Shown here in pieces: positions 17,137 through 25,345 of a stretch of DNA of 64,000 nt. The stretch's first letter is position 1. Each line of letters opens with the position of its first letter. Origin of the DNA: Pseudomonas abieticivorans. GTDB taxonomy: Bacteria > Pseudomonadota > Gammaproteobacteria > Pseudomonadales > Pseudomonadaceae. The notes beneath the pieces are model-generated. The model searched no databases and was not told the DNA's origin. It saw nothing but the letters and a program-made list of their open reading frames with translations. The DNA is taken from assembly GCF_023509015.1 (NCBI RefSeq), contig NZ_CP094975.1, forward strand, positions 5,821,501 through 5,885,500, in the 5' to 3' direction. Made by a program: the position numbers and the translations under genes.

Positions 17137-18964
17137 TGTTCAGGGTGAGCCCGGTGCAGCGTTCCACCTGCTTGCTCATCCAGGCCGATTGTTTGGCGAC
17201 GAATACGTCCAGGGTCATCTCGCCGCTTTGCACCATGTCCAGTGCCTGCTCCCAGATGGCGGTGGTGCCAGGGTCGGCAATCGCCCGCGGCACGGCGTCG
17301 ATCAGGCTGAAGGCGGCGGGCGTCGCGTGCAGCGCCTTGCCTTGTTTGCCCAGGTAGCCGCGGTCGATCAGGCCCTGGATGATGCCGGCGCGGGTGGCTT
17401 CGGTGCCGATGCCGGTGGTGTCCTTGAGCTTTTGCTTGAGCCTGGGATCGTCGACCAACTTGGCCACGTTTTTCATCGCCTTGATCAGATCGCCCTCGGT
17501 GTAGGGCTTGGGCGGTTGCGTCCACAGGTCCTTGGGGGTGACGGCATCGACCTCGCAGTCACGGCCCTCTGCCAGCGGCGGCAAGGGCTGCGGGGCAGGG
17601 GCCTCGCGGCCTTTGGCCGGGGCCAGGGCTTCGGGCAGGGCGCGCTTCCAGCCAGGCTCCACGATCTGTTTGCCCACGGCGCGCAGGGCCTGGCCTGCGC
17701 ACGTGAAGTCGGCCTGGGTGCGGTCGTACTCATGGTTAGGCAGGAACTGCGCCAGGTAGCGCGCGCGGATCAGGGTGTAGACCGCGCGGTGCTTGCCGCT
17801 CAGGCGCTCAAGGGCCGCGGCGGCGGCCGTGGGGATGATGCCGTGGTGGGCGCTGACCTTGGCGTCGTTCCAGGCGCGGGAGCGGCGCTGGGGCTGCAAG
17901 TGTTTGGCAAGCTCGCCCAGTGCTGGGTCGGCTCGGCCCAAGGCGGCAAGGATGGCCGGCGCTTCACTGTGCTGGCTGAGCGGCAAGTAGCCGCAATCGC
18001 TGCGTGGGTAGCTGATGAGCTTGTAGGTTTCGTACAGCGCCTGGGCGATGTCCAGGGTCTCCTGCGCGCCCAGGCCGAGCTTTTTCGAGCACACCTCTTG
18101 CAGCGTGCCCAGGTCGAACGGCAACGGCGCCGGCTCTTGCAGGCGTTCGGTGCGCAGCTTGGCCACCCGCGCGCTGGCGGCACGTGCCATGGCGCTCGCA
18201 GCGTCCCGGGCCAAGGCCTGGTTCAGGCAGCGGCCCTGGTCGTCGCAGGCGCTTTCGGGCGCGCGCCACTGGGCGCTGAATACGATGCCCTCGCTGCGCA
18301 ATTGCACGTCGATGGCCCAATACGCCACGGGCACGAAGTCGGCGATGCTGCGGTCGCGGTCCACCACCAGCCGCAGGGTGGGTGTCTGCACCCGGCCCAC
18401 CGGCAACACGCCCTGGTAGCCGGACTGGCGGCCGAGCAGGGTGAACAGCCGGCTCATGTTCATGCCGATCAGCCAGTCGGCCCGCGAACGGCCCAACGCC
18501 GAATGGTACAGGCTGAAGGTATCGGCGCCCGGTTTGAGCGCCGCCAGGGCCTTGCCAATGGACGCCTCGTCCAGCGCCGACAGCCACAGGCGCTGGATCG
18601 GCCCGCGGTAACGGCAATGCTCCACCAGCTCGCGGGCGATCATCTCGCCCTCGCGGTCGGCGTCGGTGGCGATCACCAGCTCGCCGGCTTCGCCCAATAG
18701 CCGCTTGACCGCCTTGTACTGGCTGGCGGTCTTGGGCTTGACGGTCATCTTCCATTTTTCCGGGATGATCGGCAGGTCCGCCAGCACCCAGCGCTTGTAG
18801 CGGGCGTCGTAGGCATCGGGCGGGGCGGTTTCCAGTAGATGGCCGATGCACCAGGTGACCGTGACCCCGTTGCCTACCCAGCAGCCGTCACCGCGCCGGC
18901 TGGCGCCAAGCACCTTGGCGATGTCTTTTGCCTGGGAGGGTTTTTCACAGAGGTACAGTCGCAT
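17009..18964 (-). CDS. topB: DNA topoisomerase III
   Basis: 651-aa type IA topoisomerase, close to the E. coli TopB length. The TOPRIM domain starts at the N-terminus (MRLYLCEKPSQAKDIA, then ATDADREGE for metal binding). The catalytic Tyr lies in LISYPRSDCGYLP, and later motifs include VGRVQTPTL and GIGTEATRAGII. The C-terminus is a basic tail rich in Lys, Arg, Ala and Gly. It decatenates and unlinks single-stranded DNA during replication and recombination. Start 18964 is set by the conserved MRLYLCEKPSQ. The stop lies 128 bp inside lysR on the other strand. A LexA-like box occurs 66-91 bp upstream. Confidence 0.95.
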   Translation of the reverse strand: MRLYLCEKPSQAKDIAKVLGASRRGDGCWVGNGVTVTWCIGHLLETAPPDAYDARYKRWVLADLPIIPEKWKMTVKPKTASQYKAVKRLLGEAGELVIATDADREGEMIARELVEHCRYRGPIQRLWLSALDEASIGKALAALKPGADTFSLYHSALGRSRADWLIGMNMSRLFTLLGRQSGYQGVLPVGRVQTPTLRLVVDRDRSIADFVPVAYWAIDVQLRSEGIVFSAQWRAPESACDDQGRCLNQALARDAASAMARAASARVAKLRTERLQEPAPLPFDLGTLQEVCSKKLGLGAQETLDIAQALYETYKLISYPRSDCGYLPLSQHSEAPAILAALGRADPALGELAKHLQPQRRSRAWNDAKVSAHHGIIPTAAAAALERLSGKHRAVYTLIRARYLAQFLPNHEYDRTQADFTCAGQALRAVGKQIVEPGWKRALPEALAPAKGREAPAPQPLPPLAEGRDCEVDAVTPKDLWTQPPKPYTEGDLIKAMKNVAKLVDDPRLKQKLKDTTGIGTEATRAGIIQGLIDRGYLGKQGKALHATPAAFSLIDAVPRAIADPGTTAIWEQALDMVQSGEMTLDVFVAKQSAWMSKQVERCTGLTLNISGPAPRGATPWKKSKRKPSGTAQKPAPRAKRAGTGAKSGSR

Positions 18965-19029
18965 GGCCACCACTTTATTGCTTGTTGCGAAGGGCTCAAG
19001 GATGCTGGTTGGCAGGGGTCCTGGCAACC

Positions 19030-19055
19030 TTTATCTGTATGGATATACAGATAAA
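19030..19055. promoter_or_regulatory. LexA-like SOS box
   Basis: Two perfect 11-bp arms TTTATCTGTAT and ATACAGATAAA flank GGAT. The central 16 bases CTGTATGGATATACAG (19035-19050) fit the LexA consensus CTGT-N8-ACAG. It lies 66-91 bp upstream of the topB start and well upstream of the dioxygenase gene at 19334. Control of topB is the simplest reading. Confidence 0.62.
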
Positions 19056-19333
19056 TGTGTCGCGCCGCTCGTCGTTTTTTCAACAGGCAGTCGCCAGCCA
19101 GCGTTTTCGCTGCTAGGCTCTGGGCTAGTCCACCTTGCCGGGTGTGTTTTCTGGCAAGGGCGCGACAGCCCACTTCTGAAACAATCGTGACTCGCAGCTT
19201 TCGGCACAGCCCAAAGGCCTGCGGTAGCTCACCTCTCGTCTAGACGCAGCCCGCTCAAGCTGACGGCCCCAAGCCTTCGGCGCATTCGGCTGCGCGCCGA
19301 AAATTTGCCAACGCCAATGCCGGGGATACGGAC
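19056..19333. other. Intergenic stretch, no gene recognised
   Basis: From the SOS box to the dioxygenase start nothing convincing is encoded. A 62-codon frame from the ATG at 19055 has no ribosome site and no recognisable sequence. A hairpin TTCGGCGC (19276-19283) / GCGCCGAA (19294-19301) lies just before the ribosome site GGGGA of the dioxygenase and may be a leader structure or terminator remnant. Confidence 0.4.
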
Positions 19334-20095
19334 ATGCAATACGCAGCCTTCAGCGATGAACAAATCAAGACGCTGGTCGACAGCATCGACCGCGACGGTT
19401 ACGCCGTGTTGCCCAACTGGGCCACGCCTGAACAATTGGCCGAGCTCAAGGGGCTGGTCACCGACAGCATCGCCTCGGCCGGCGGCAACTATGTGGCCTT
19501 GAGTGGGCGCCAGGCGGTGACCGGCACCTTGCTGCACGAGTGGGGCACCTCACCGGTGTTCATCGACTTGTGCAAACGGGTGGTCAATACCGCCACCGGC
19601 CGAGATTCGGAGGAGACTGGCCTGTTCCAGGTACTGCGCTGCCTGACCGGGTCCACCGGCCGGCGCGAGTCGATGATCTTCCACTATGACTCTTACGTGC
19701 TGACCACCATCATGCCAGTGTGCCTGCCGGAAAACGGCCCCAAGGGCGACCTGCTGATGATCCCCAACAAGCGCCCGGTACGCAGCCATTACGCCTGGAA
19801 CCTGCTGGACAAGGTGAAGGTGGACAACCGATGGGTGCAGGGTTGGCTGGCCAAGCGTCACCAGCAAAAATCCAAGGCGTTCACCCAAATCGCCATGAAC
19901 CCCGGCGACATGTATTTCTTCTGGGGCTACCGCTCGTTGCATACCAACCTGCCCGGCGACCCCAACGGCGTGCGCGCCACGGCGGTGTTCCATTACGACA
20001 ACGTGCATGGCTCAAGCTCGCTGGCCAGCCGCATCCGCCAGGTGTTCAAACCGGCCAAGCCGGCCCGCTCCCTGGCCAGACCCCAACCCCGCTGA
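19334..20095 (+). CDS. Phytanoyl-CoA dioxygenase (PhyH)-like Fe(II)/2-oxoglutarate oxygenase
   Basis: 253-aa protein. It opens DRDGYAVLPNWATPEQLAEL, the usual N-terminus of PhyH-family hydroxylases. The facial triad can be placed at H-x-D in FHYDSY and the distal His in YRSLHTNLPGD, followed by an Arg in NGVRATAVFHYD for 2-oxoglutarate binding. PGDMYFFWGYRSLH is the core strand. The C-terminal 25 residues are basic and proline-rich. No signal peptide is evident, so it is probably cytosolic. Substrates of this family range from fatty acyl-CoAs to small metabolites; none can be assigned. A clean terminator overlaps its stop. Confidence 0.8.
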   Translation: MQYAAFSDEQIKTLVDSIDRDGYAVLPNWATPEQLAELKGLVTDSIASAGGNYVALSGRQAVTGTLLHEWGTSPVFIDLCKRVVNTATGRDSEETGLFQVLRCLTGSTGRRESMIFHYDSYVLTTIMPVCLPENGPKGDLLMIPNKRPVRSHYAWNLLDKVKVDNRWVQGWLAKRHQQKSKAFTQIAMNPGDMYFFWGYRSLHTNLPGDPNGVRATAVFHYDNVHGSSSLASRIRQVFKPAKPARSLARPQPR

Positions 20096-20108
20096 CGCGG
20101 GGTTTTTT
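20087..20108 (+). terminator. Rho-independent terminator
   Basis: Stem CCCCGC (20087-20092) / GCGGGG (20097-20102) with loop TGAC, followed by six T residues. The stop codon of the dioxygenase lies in the loop. Confidence 0.85.
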
Positions 20109-20215
20109 ATGGGCGCTGTATGGCCAGCAGTGCACTTTTTCCGATTTTGCCGCTCTATCCATGGCCAGACGCAGCGATCCCCGCTGCCTCGACAGTGTCC
20201 AAGACCCCGAGATCC

Positions 20216-20950
20216 ATGGCCTGTGTGTTTCGTTTTGCCACCTTTAGAGTCGCTTGCGCCTGCTTGCTGATGCTCACCGCCAGTGCCTGCAGCCAGCAGC
20301 AGGGGCACGATATCGCCACCCAATTCAGCAACGGCAAGCCCGACGAGTTCTTCCAGACCAGCGTCGACCGCATGGCCACCCTTACCATGCACGACAACCT
20401 GCAGAGCCTGTACCTGCTGATGAACAAGCTGTACCTGCGCAACCCCGCCGAGTGGAGGAAGTCCGGCTTCCTGAGCCCGGCCATTGCCGAGCAGCAAGTG
20501 CGCCAGGCCATCGAGCAGCAACAGCCGCTGCCCACCCTGGGCAACCGCCGCGACCTGGCGGCGTTGAGCTACGCCTTGAGCCCGGAGTTTCTCGGTGATC
20601 GCGTGGGTGCATTCATCTACGCCATCGGCAGCATGCTGGTGACCGCCCATGGCAACCGGTTGCAGTTTTACATGACCGATTCGCTCAACCCGCAGTTCAT
20701 CAGCAACGCGGCGCGCAACATCGAGAAGGCGACCTGGATGCTCAGCCAACGGCAGACCCGTGAGGGCCAGCCGCTGCTGTTTTCCAATGAGATTTCGGAG
20801 GAGGGCAGCAACCTGAGTTTCGCCACCGAGTTTGGCAAGATCGTCGCCCGGCTGGAGTTGCTGACGCAGATGCTCGACGAGCGATACCGACGGATCGGTC
20901 TGAATTATGCGCAGAGCTTGCTGTTCATGAATTTCCTGCCGGTGCAGTGA
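20216..20950 (+). CDS. Uncharacterised lipoprotein
   Basis: 244-aa protein from the ATG at 20216. The N-terminus MACVFRFATFRVACACLLML ends in a lipobox-like TASAC with Cys25 as lipidation site. The mature part is mostly helical and polar, with segments such as RNIEKATWMLSQRQ and FGKIVARLELLTQMLDERY. No catalytic motif is apparent. The frame stays open back to an ATG at 20120, but that start would put a non-signal segment before the lipobox and lies just after a terminator. It is transcribed toward the convergent DUF2938 gene. Function unknown. Confidence 0.75.
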   Translation: MACVFRFATFRVACACLLMLTASACSQQQGHDIATQFSNGKPDEFFQTSVDRMATLTMHDNLQSLYLLMNKLYLRNPAEWRKSGFLSPAIAEQQVRQAIEQQQPLPTLGNRRDLAALSYALSPEFLGDRVGAFIYAIGSMLVTAHGNRLQFYMTDSLNPQFISNAARNIEKATWMLSQRQTREGQPLLFSNEISEEGSNLSFATEFGKIVARLELLTQMLDERYRRIGLNYAQSLLFMNFLPVQ

Positions 20951-20959
20951 CGCCCCGGC

Positions 20960-21442
20960 TCAACCCACCAGCAATGCGGTGCCGTATAGCCCGATGGCGA
21001 ACACAATGTGCCCGACCACGTTCAGCAAGCGTGCCTGGTTGGGTTTGGGCGCACCCGAGCAGGCAATGCCCACGCCCATGCCCGGTTGCAACACGAACCA
21101 ACCCAGGCCCACGGTCAAAAGGCCCACGATCAAGGCCGGCGTGAAGTGCGGCGCATGCACCCAGTCCACGCCCCAGATCAGCAACAACGCGCCGGCGAAG
21201 ACCATGCCGGTGAAGTAGTGCATCGCCCAGCCCACCGCCAACTCGCCCTCCACGGGCTTGGACTGGCTGATGCCTTGCTGGTGCACGAACCTGCCGCCGG
21301 CCATGCCGGCAAACCAGCGGCCCACGAAGTGCCAGGGTGGGGTTGGCAGTTTGAACAGGGTCTTGAGTAGCAGGGCCCAAAGGTCGAGCAGCGCGGTGGC
21401 GCCAGCGCCCAGCCATACGGAATAAACAATGAAGTCGAGCAT
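20960..21442 (-). CDS. DUF2938 membrane protein
   Basis: 160-aa integral membrane protein with four hydrophobic helices (MLDFIVYSVWLGAGATALLDLWALLL; MHYFTGMVFAGALLLIWGV; TPALIVGLLTVGLGWFVLQPG; VVGHIVFAIGLYGTALLVG). The conserved pattern GxWxxGMxGGxFVHxxI and QPGMGVGIACSGAPKPNQAR fits the DUF2938 family. Function unknown. It is divergent from aroA, 163 bp away. Confidence 0.82.
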   Translation of the reverse strand: MLDFIVYSVWLGAGATALLDLWALLLKTLFKLPTPPWHFVGRWFAGMAGGRFVHQQGISQSKPVEGELAVGWAMHYFTGMVFAGALLLIWGVDWVHAPHFTPALIVGLLTVGLGWFVLQPGMGVGIACSGAPKPNQARLLNVVGHIVFAIGLYGTALLVG

Positions 21443-21605
21443 GTGAACCCTTGTCTGCCATGGTCTGTTAAGGCCGCTAAAGTACCAGAGCCGCGGCCAA
21501 AACGCTTAATAGGGGCTGAACAAGGCCGGCAAAAATGGCAACATGGGCGTCTTTATTGCCTGTGGTTCTGCCGGCGGCATGGGTTTGGATGTGGAGTGTT
21601 GATCT

Positions 21606-22877
21606 ATGGCTGTACAACAAACAATGACAGTGACCCCGTTCAGCGGCCCGTTGCAGGGCCAGGTTTCGCCTCCGGGGTCCAAGTCGATCACCAACCGTGC
21701 GTTGCTGTTGGCCGCCCTGGCCAAGGGCACCAGCCGCCTGGATGGCGCGCTGAAAAGCGATGACACCCGGCACATGTCCGATGCGTTGCGCCAAATGGGC
21801 GTGACCATCGATGAGCCCGACGACACCACCTTCGTGGTCACCAGCGTGGGCCACCTGAGCGTGCCGGCTCAAGCGCTGTTCCTGGGCAACGCCGGTACCG
21901 CCGTGCGCTTTTTGACTGCCGCCGTGGCCACGGTCAACGGCAGCGTCACCCTGGACGGCGATGAATACATGCGCAAGCGCCCCATTGGCCCGTTGCTGGG
22001 CGCCTTGCGCGCCGGTGGCGTGAGCGCCGAAAGCGCCACCGGTTGCCCACCCGTGCAGGTCCAGGGTACCGGGCGCCTGCAGGCCAGGCGCTTTGAAATC
22101 GATGGCGGTTTGTCCAGCCAGTACGTCTCGGCACTGCTGATGGTGGCTGCCTGCGGCGAAACCCCGATCGAAGTGGCCCTGACTGGCAAGGACATTGGTG
22201 CGCGCGGCTATGTCGACCTCACCTTGGCCTGCATGCGAGCGTTCGGCGCCCAGGTCAGCGAAGTCGACGACGGCACCTGGCGGGTCGAGCCCACCGGCTA
22301 CCGCGCCTGTGACTACTTCATCGAGCCGGACGCTTCGGCCGCCACCTACCTGTGGGCTGCCCAGGCGCTGACCCAAGGCCGCATCGACCTGGGCGTGGCC
22401 GATGAGGATTTCACCCAACCGGACGCCAAGGCCCGCGAAATCATCGCGCAGTTCCCGCACATGCCGGCAGTGATCAACGGCTCGCAAATGCAGGACGCGA
22501 TCCCCACCCTGGCGGTGCTGGCGGCGTTCAACGAAACGCCGGTGCGCTTCGTCGACCTGGCCAACCTGCGGGTCAAGGAGTGCGACCGCGTGCAGGCCCT
22601 GCACGACGGCCTGAACGAAATCCGCACGGGCCTGGCCAGCGTCGAGGGCGATGACCTGCTGGTGGCCGCCGACCCGGCGTTGGCCGGTATTACCTGCAAC
22701 GCGCTGATCGACACCCACTCCGACCATCGCATCGCCATGTGCTTTGCCTTGGCGGGGCTGAAAGTGGCCGGCATTCGCATTCGCGACCCCTTGTGCGTGG
22801 GCAAGACCTATCCTCAATACTGGAATGCCTTGGCATCGTTGGGTGTGCAGATGCAAGGCGGCGAAGTCGACATTTGA
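21606..22877 (+). CDS. aroA: EPSP synthase (3-phosphoshikimate 1-carboxyvinyltransferase), stand-alone
   Basis: 423-aa shikimate-pathway enzyme joining shikimate-3-phosphate and PEP. Recognisable motifs are PPGSKSITNRALLLAALAKG near residue 20, GNAGTAVRF at 95-102, DGDEYMRKRPIGPLLGAL and the late DTHSDHRIAMCFALAGLKV. Pseudomonads usually carry a TyrA-AroA fusion elsewhere, so this single-domain form is probably a second copy. Phe102 stands where E. coli AroA has Pro101, a position known to alter glyphosate binding when changed. A 44-aa acidic protein gene begins 13 bp after the stop and is probably co-transcribed. Confidence 0.93.
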   Translation: MAVQQTMTVTPFSGPLQGQVSPPGSKSITNRALLLAALAKGTSRLDGALKSDDTRHMSDALRQMGVTIDEPDDTTFVVTSVGHLSVPAQALFLGNAGTAVRFLTAAVATVNGSVTLDGDEYMRKRPIGPLLGALRAGGVSAESATGCPPVQVQGTGRLQARRFEIDGGLSSQYVSALLMVAACGETPIEVALTGKDIGARGYVDLTLACMRAFGAQVSEVDDGTWRVEPTGYRACDYFIEPDASAATYLWAAQALTQGRIDLGVADEDFTQPDAKAREIIAQFPHMPAVINGSQMQDAIPTLAVLAAFNETPVRFVDLANLRVKECDRVQALHDGLNEIRTGLASVEGDDLLVAADPALAGITCNALIDTHSDHRIAMCFALAGLKVAGIRIRDPLCVGKTYPQYWNALASLGVQMQGGEVDI

Positions 22878-22890
22878 ACCGGAGGCGCGC

Positions 22891-23025
22891 ATGAACCTTG
22901 GAGCCGAGGACACCGATGAGGATGTGCCTGAGCCGTGGGATGAGGACGAAGGCACGGGCTGCTCGGAGGTGCCGCTGAACGATCTGGATGAAGCGGCGGA
23001 TGTGGGCAATACCGATTCGGATTAA
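22891..23025 (+). CDS. Small acidic protein downstream of aroA
   Basis: 44-aa open frame with a canonical ribosome site GGAGG (22881-22885) five bases before the ATG, 13 bp after the aroA stop. The product MNLGAEDTDEDVPEPWDEDE... is extremely acidic: 19 of 44 residues are Asp or Glu and no Lys or Arg is present. No motif beyond the acidity is visible, and it is likely disordered. The strong ribosome site and operon position argue that it is translated. Function unknown. Confidence 0.65.
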   Translation: MNLGAEDTDEDVPEPWDEDEGTGCSEVPLNDLDEAADVGNTDSD

Positions 23026-23113
23026 CCCGCCGCATCAGGCCAATCCCACTCTGTAGGCGCGCATTCAGCCGCGAAGGCGCCGCCGCGGTAGGCCTGATAC
23101 CGAGCGGCGTTTT

Positions 23114-23136
23114 TTCGCGGATCAATCCGCTCCTAC
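23114..23136. repeat. REP element
   Basis: TTCGCGGATCAATCCGCTCCTAC, the same family as the units at 54402 and in the 58144-61786 array. It is preceded at 23053-23105 by a degenerate inverted partner (tgtaggcgcgcattcagccg...). It lies in the 157-bp gap between the acidic ORF and the convergent DUF4142 gene. Confidence 0.75.
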
Positions 23137-23182
23137 AGGGCGGATGGGGTTATCCGTGGGCGCGGACTCATTCGCTGCGCTG

Positions 23183-23686
23183 TCATGGGTTGTATTTGGT
23201 CTGCAACGCCTTGGCCTGGTCCAGGTGGTGCTCGATCTTGGGCAGGGTCTTCGCCGCCCAGGCTTTTAGCTCAGGGTTATCGCTGGTATCGGCCTCCTTC
23301 TTGAACAGCGCCACAGTGTCTTCGTGGGCCTTGACCTGGTTATTGGTGTAGGCCTTGTCGAAGGATTCGTCGCGCATTTCCAGGATCATCTTCTTCGCTT
23401 TGGCGGTCAGCGCGGCGTCGTCGGGCACTTGCAGGTCAAGTTTTTTCGCAAGCGCCGTCAACTCGTGGTTGGCAGCGGTGTGGTCCTTGACCATTTCGCT
23501 GGCAAACGCCTTGATGTCTGCGGACGCACTTTTCTCTTGCGCCAATTTGCCGGCCTCGACCTCCGCGATACCGCCGGCGGCCGCAGTGTCGACGAAGTCA
23601 TTGGAGGTGGCGGCAAACGCCTGGCCGGCAAGGCCACTGGCGATCAGGCCGGCGACGGCCAGGTGCTTGAAGTTGAAATGATCCAT
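23183..23686 (-). CDS. DUF4142 exported protein
   Basis: 167-aa protein. The signal peptide MDHFNFKHLAVAGLIASGLAG is cleaved at AFA-AT. The mature part is a four-helix bundle of the DUF4142 (ferritin-like) type: NDFVDTAAAGGIAEVEAGKLA, IKAFASEMVKDHTAANHELTALAKK and AYTNNQVKAHEDTVALFKKEA, with repeated H/E/D positions. Start 23686 follows GGGAGA; the frame upstream is not signal-like. Periplasmic, function unknown; family members are often stress-induced. Confidence 0.85.
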   Translation of the reverse strand: MDHFNFKHLAVAGLIASGLAGQAFAATSNDFVDTAAAGGIAEVEAGKLAQEKSASADIKAFASEMVKDHTAANHELTALAKKLDLQVPDDAALTAKAKKMILEMRDESFDKAYTNNQVKAHEDTVALFKKEADTSDNPELKAWAAKTLPKIEHHLDQAKALQTKYNP

Positions 23687-23770
23687 GGTGATCTCCCGAT
23701 TATTATTGGCACGGCAAAGGCCGTTACAGGTATGGAGCTTGCGGGAGCGCAAAAGGTTTAAAGATTTTGT

Positions 23771-24037
23771 TCACGGCGCCGCGTGCACGGTCCACGCCAC
23801 TAGCTTGGCCACAATGGGCCGCACAATCAGCACGCAAACAAATGCCGCAGGCATGGCCACGCGGTAAGCACTCAATACGTTTGCAAGGTAATCGGCGCCC
23901 AGGCCGAACTCCGCGGCCGTGATCACCAGGCACATCAAAAAGGCCATGATCGAGGCCATGTAGAACGCAAAGATATACGGCGTGGTGCGCCGCGACAGCT
24001 TGAAGGTACGAGCGATACGGGTATTTTCGGCAGTCAT
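23771..24037 (-). CDS. DUF2798 small membrane protein
   Basis: 88-aa protein with two membrane helices (YIFAFYMASIMAFLMCLVITAAEFG and VAMPAAFVCVLIVRPIVAKLVAWTV), the DUF2798 pattern. The ribosome site GGGGGAAGC precedes the ATG at 24037. It is divergent from the LysR gene at 24161, whose product may regulate it (inference from position only). Confidence 0.75.
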   Translation of the reverse strand: MTAENTRIARTFKLSRRTTPYIFAFYMASIMAFLMCLVITAAEFGLGADYLANVLSAYRVAMPAAFVCVLIVRPIVAKLVAWTVHAAP

Positions 24038-24160
24038 GAGCTTCCCCCTGAAGCGGTGATTGATCAGCGTGGGCCACGGTAACAAGGGCTGTCGGCCAGC
24101 GGTAGACGGCCGTCGATTGGTTCTTTATAAAGTAACGCTTACGAATAAGAGCCCAGTGCC

Positions 24161-25090
24161 ATGAACCTGCTCGGCGCGATCTCAAGTTTTACCCAGGTGG
24201 TGGAGGCGGGCAGCATCGCCGGGGCCGCCCGCACCTTGGGCATCAGCGCTGCCGCCGTCAGCCAGAACGTGGCGCGCCTGGAGGCCCACCTGGGCAGCCG
24301 TTTGTTGTCGCGCACCACGCGCAGCATGGCCCTGACCGACAGTGGCGCGTTGTACTACCAGCAAGTGCGGCACATCCACCGCGACCTGGAGCGCGCTCAC
24401 CAGGCCGTCGCCACGGCGGGCGAGCCCCAGGGACGCCTGTGCGTGGCCACCACTTCGGCATTCGGCCGCCATGTGCTGGCCCCCCTGATTCCAGGGTTCA
24501 AGGCGCGCTACCCGAAACTCACCCTTGAAATCATCAGCACCGACCGCCGGGTCAATCACCTGCAAGAAGCCATCGACGTGAGCCTGCGCATCAAGCCGCA
24601 ACTGGAAGACCGCCTGGTGGCCAGGTTGATCGCCCGCGTGCCGTTCATCTTCTGCGCAGCACCGGCCTACCTCGCCCAGGCCGGCTGGCCGCAAACCCCT
24701 GAAGACCTCAAGCAGCACGCCTGCCTGGTGTTCCGCTACCCGGTGGACGGGCGTTTTCTGCGCTGGGGCTTTATCCGCGACGGGGTGCGCTTCGACGCGC
24801 CGCTGAACGCGTCGATGATCAGCGATGACATCGACGTGCTGGCCCAGATGGCCGTGCATGGGGGTGGGATTACCCGGTTGGCCGACTTCGTGGCGCAACC
24901 GTTTATCGACAGCGGGCAACTGGTGGCGCTGTTTGATGACGCCAGCCGCAACAGCGCCTACGCCGAGCCTGAGCCGATGGAAGTCTATGCCTGTGTTACT
25001 GACCACAGCGCGTTGACGGCCAAGACGCGGGCGTTTATTGACTATGTTCAGGATTGTTACGGTCGTAGCCGTACAGGCCTGGAAGGTTAG
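24161..25090 (+). CDS. LysR-family transcriptional regulator
   Basis: 309-aa regulator with the HTH at residues 5-62 (ISSFTQVVEAGSIAGAARTLGISAAAVSQNVARLEAHLGSRLLSRTTRS). The substrate-binding domain is of the CrgA/PA14-type subgroup (GRLCVATTSAFGRHVLAPLIPGFKARYPKLTLEI; DVSLRIKPQLEDRLVARLI). It is divergent from the DUF2798 gene across 123 bp. The effector is unknown. Confidence 0.87.
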   Translation: MNLLGAISSFTQVVEAGSIAGAARTLGISAAAVSQNVARLEAHLGSRLLSRTTRSMALTDSGALYYQQVRHIHRDLERAHQAVATAGEPQGRLCVATTSAFGRHVLAPLIPGFKARYPKLTLEIISTDRRVNHLQEAIDVSLRIKPQLEDRLVARLIARVPFIFCAAPAYLAQAGWPQTPEDLKQHACLVFRYPVDGRFLRWGFIRDGVRFDAPLNASMISDDIDVLAQMAVHGGGITRLADFVAQPFIDSGQLVALFDDASRNSAYAEPEPMEVYACVTDHSALTAKTRAFIDYVQDCYGRSRTGLEG

Positions 25091-25210
25091 GATTGTACGG
25101 GCAATACCCGTACCTTTTGCGCAAAGAATGCCCTGGGCCGGCTAAACCTTCGCCAAAAACACCGGTCAGTGTTTTTACAGGGGCGCAAAACCGCCCCACG
25201 GGAGGTACCC

Positions 25211-25339
25211 ATGACCATCATCTGCTTGATCCGCGGCTGCGAATGGAGCCCGCAGCCCGATAACGAACTGCACAACCCCTTGATGCTGTGTGAACGCTGC
25301 GTGCGTTGTGGCGCGCAGCGTTATTTGCGGGTGAGTTGA
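25211..25339 (+). CDS. 42-aa Cys-rich small protein
   Basis: Short open frame with a strong ribosome site GGGAGG (25199-25204) before ATG 25211. The product MTIICLIRGCEWSPQPDNEL... has five Cys: Cys5, Cys10 and the cluster CERCVRC at 27-33, which suggests a small zinc-binding knuckle. It resembles the very short Cys-rich proteins annotated in pseudomonads as the PSPA7_2676 family (from memory, unchecked). It lies between LysR and a VOC gene and is transcribed on its own. Function unknown. Confidence 0.7.
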   Translation: MTIICLIRGCEWSPQPDNELHNPLMLCERCVRCGAQRYLRVS

Positions 25340-25345
25340 GCAGGT

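Noticed and set aside
17189..18700. 503-codon frame opposite topB
   Set aside because: Antisense shadow of a conserved gene, no recognisable domain.
19055..19243. 62-codon frame beginning in the SOS box
   Set aside because: No ribosome site, Arg/Cys/Ser-rich random-looking product; the box is more likely to control topB.
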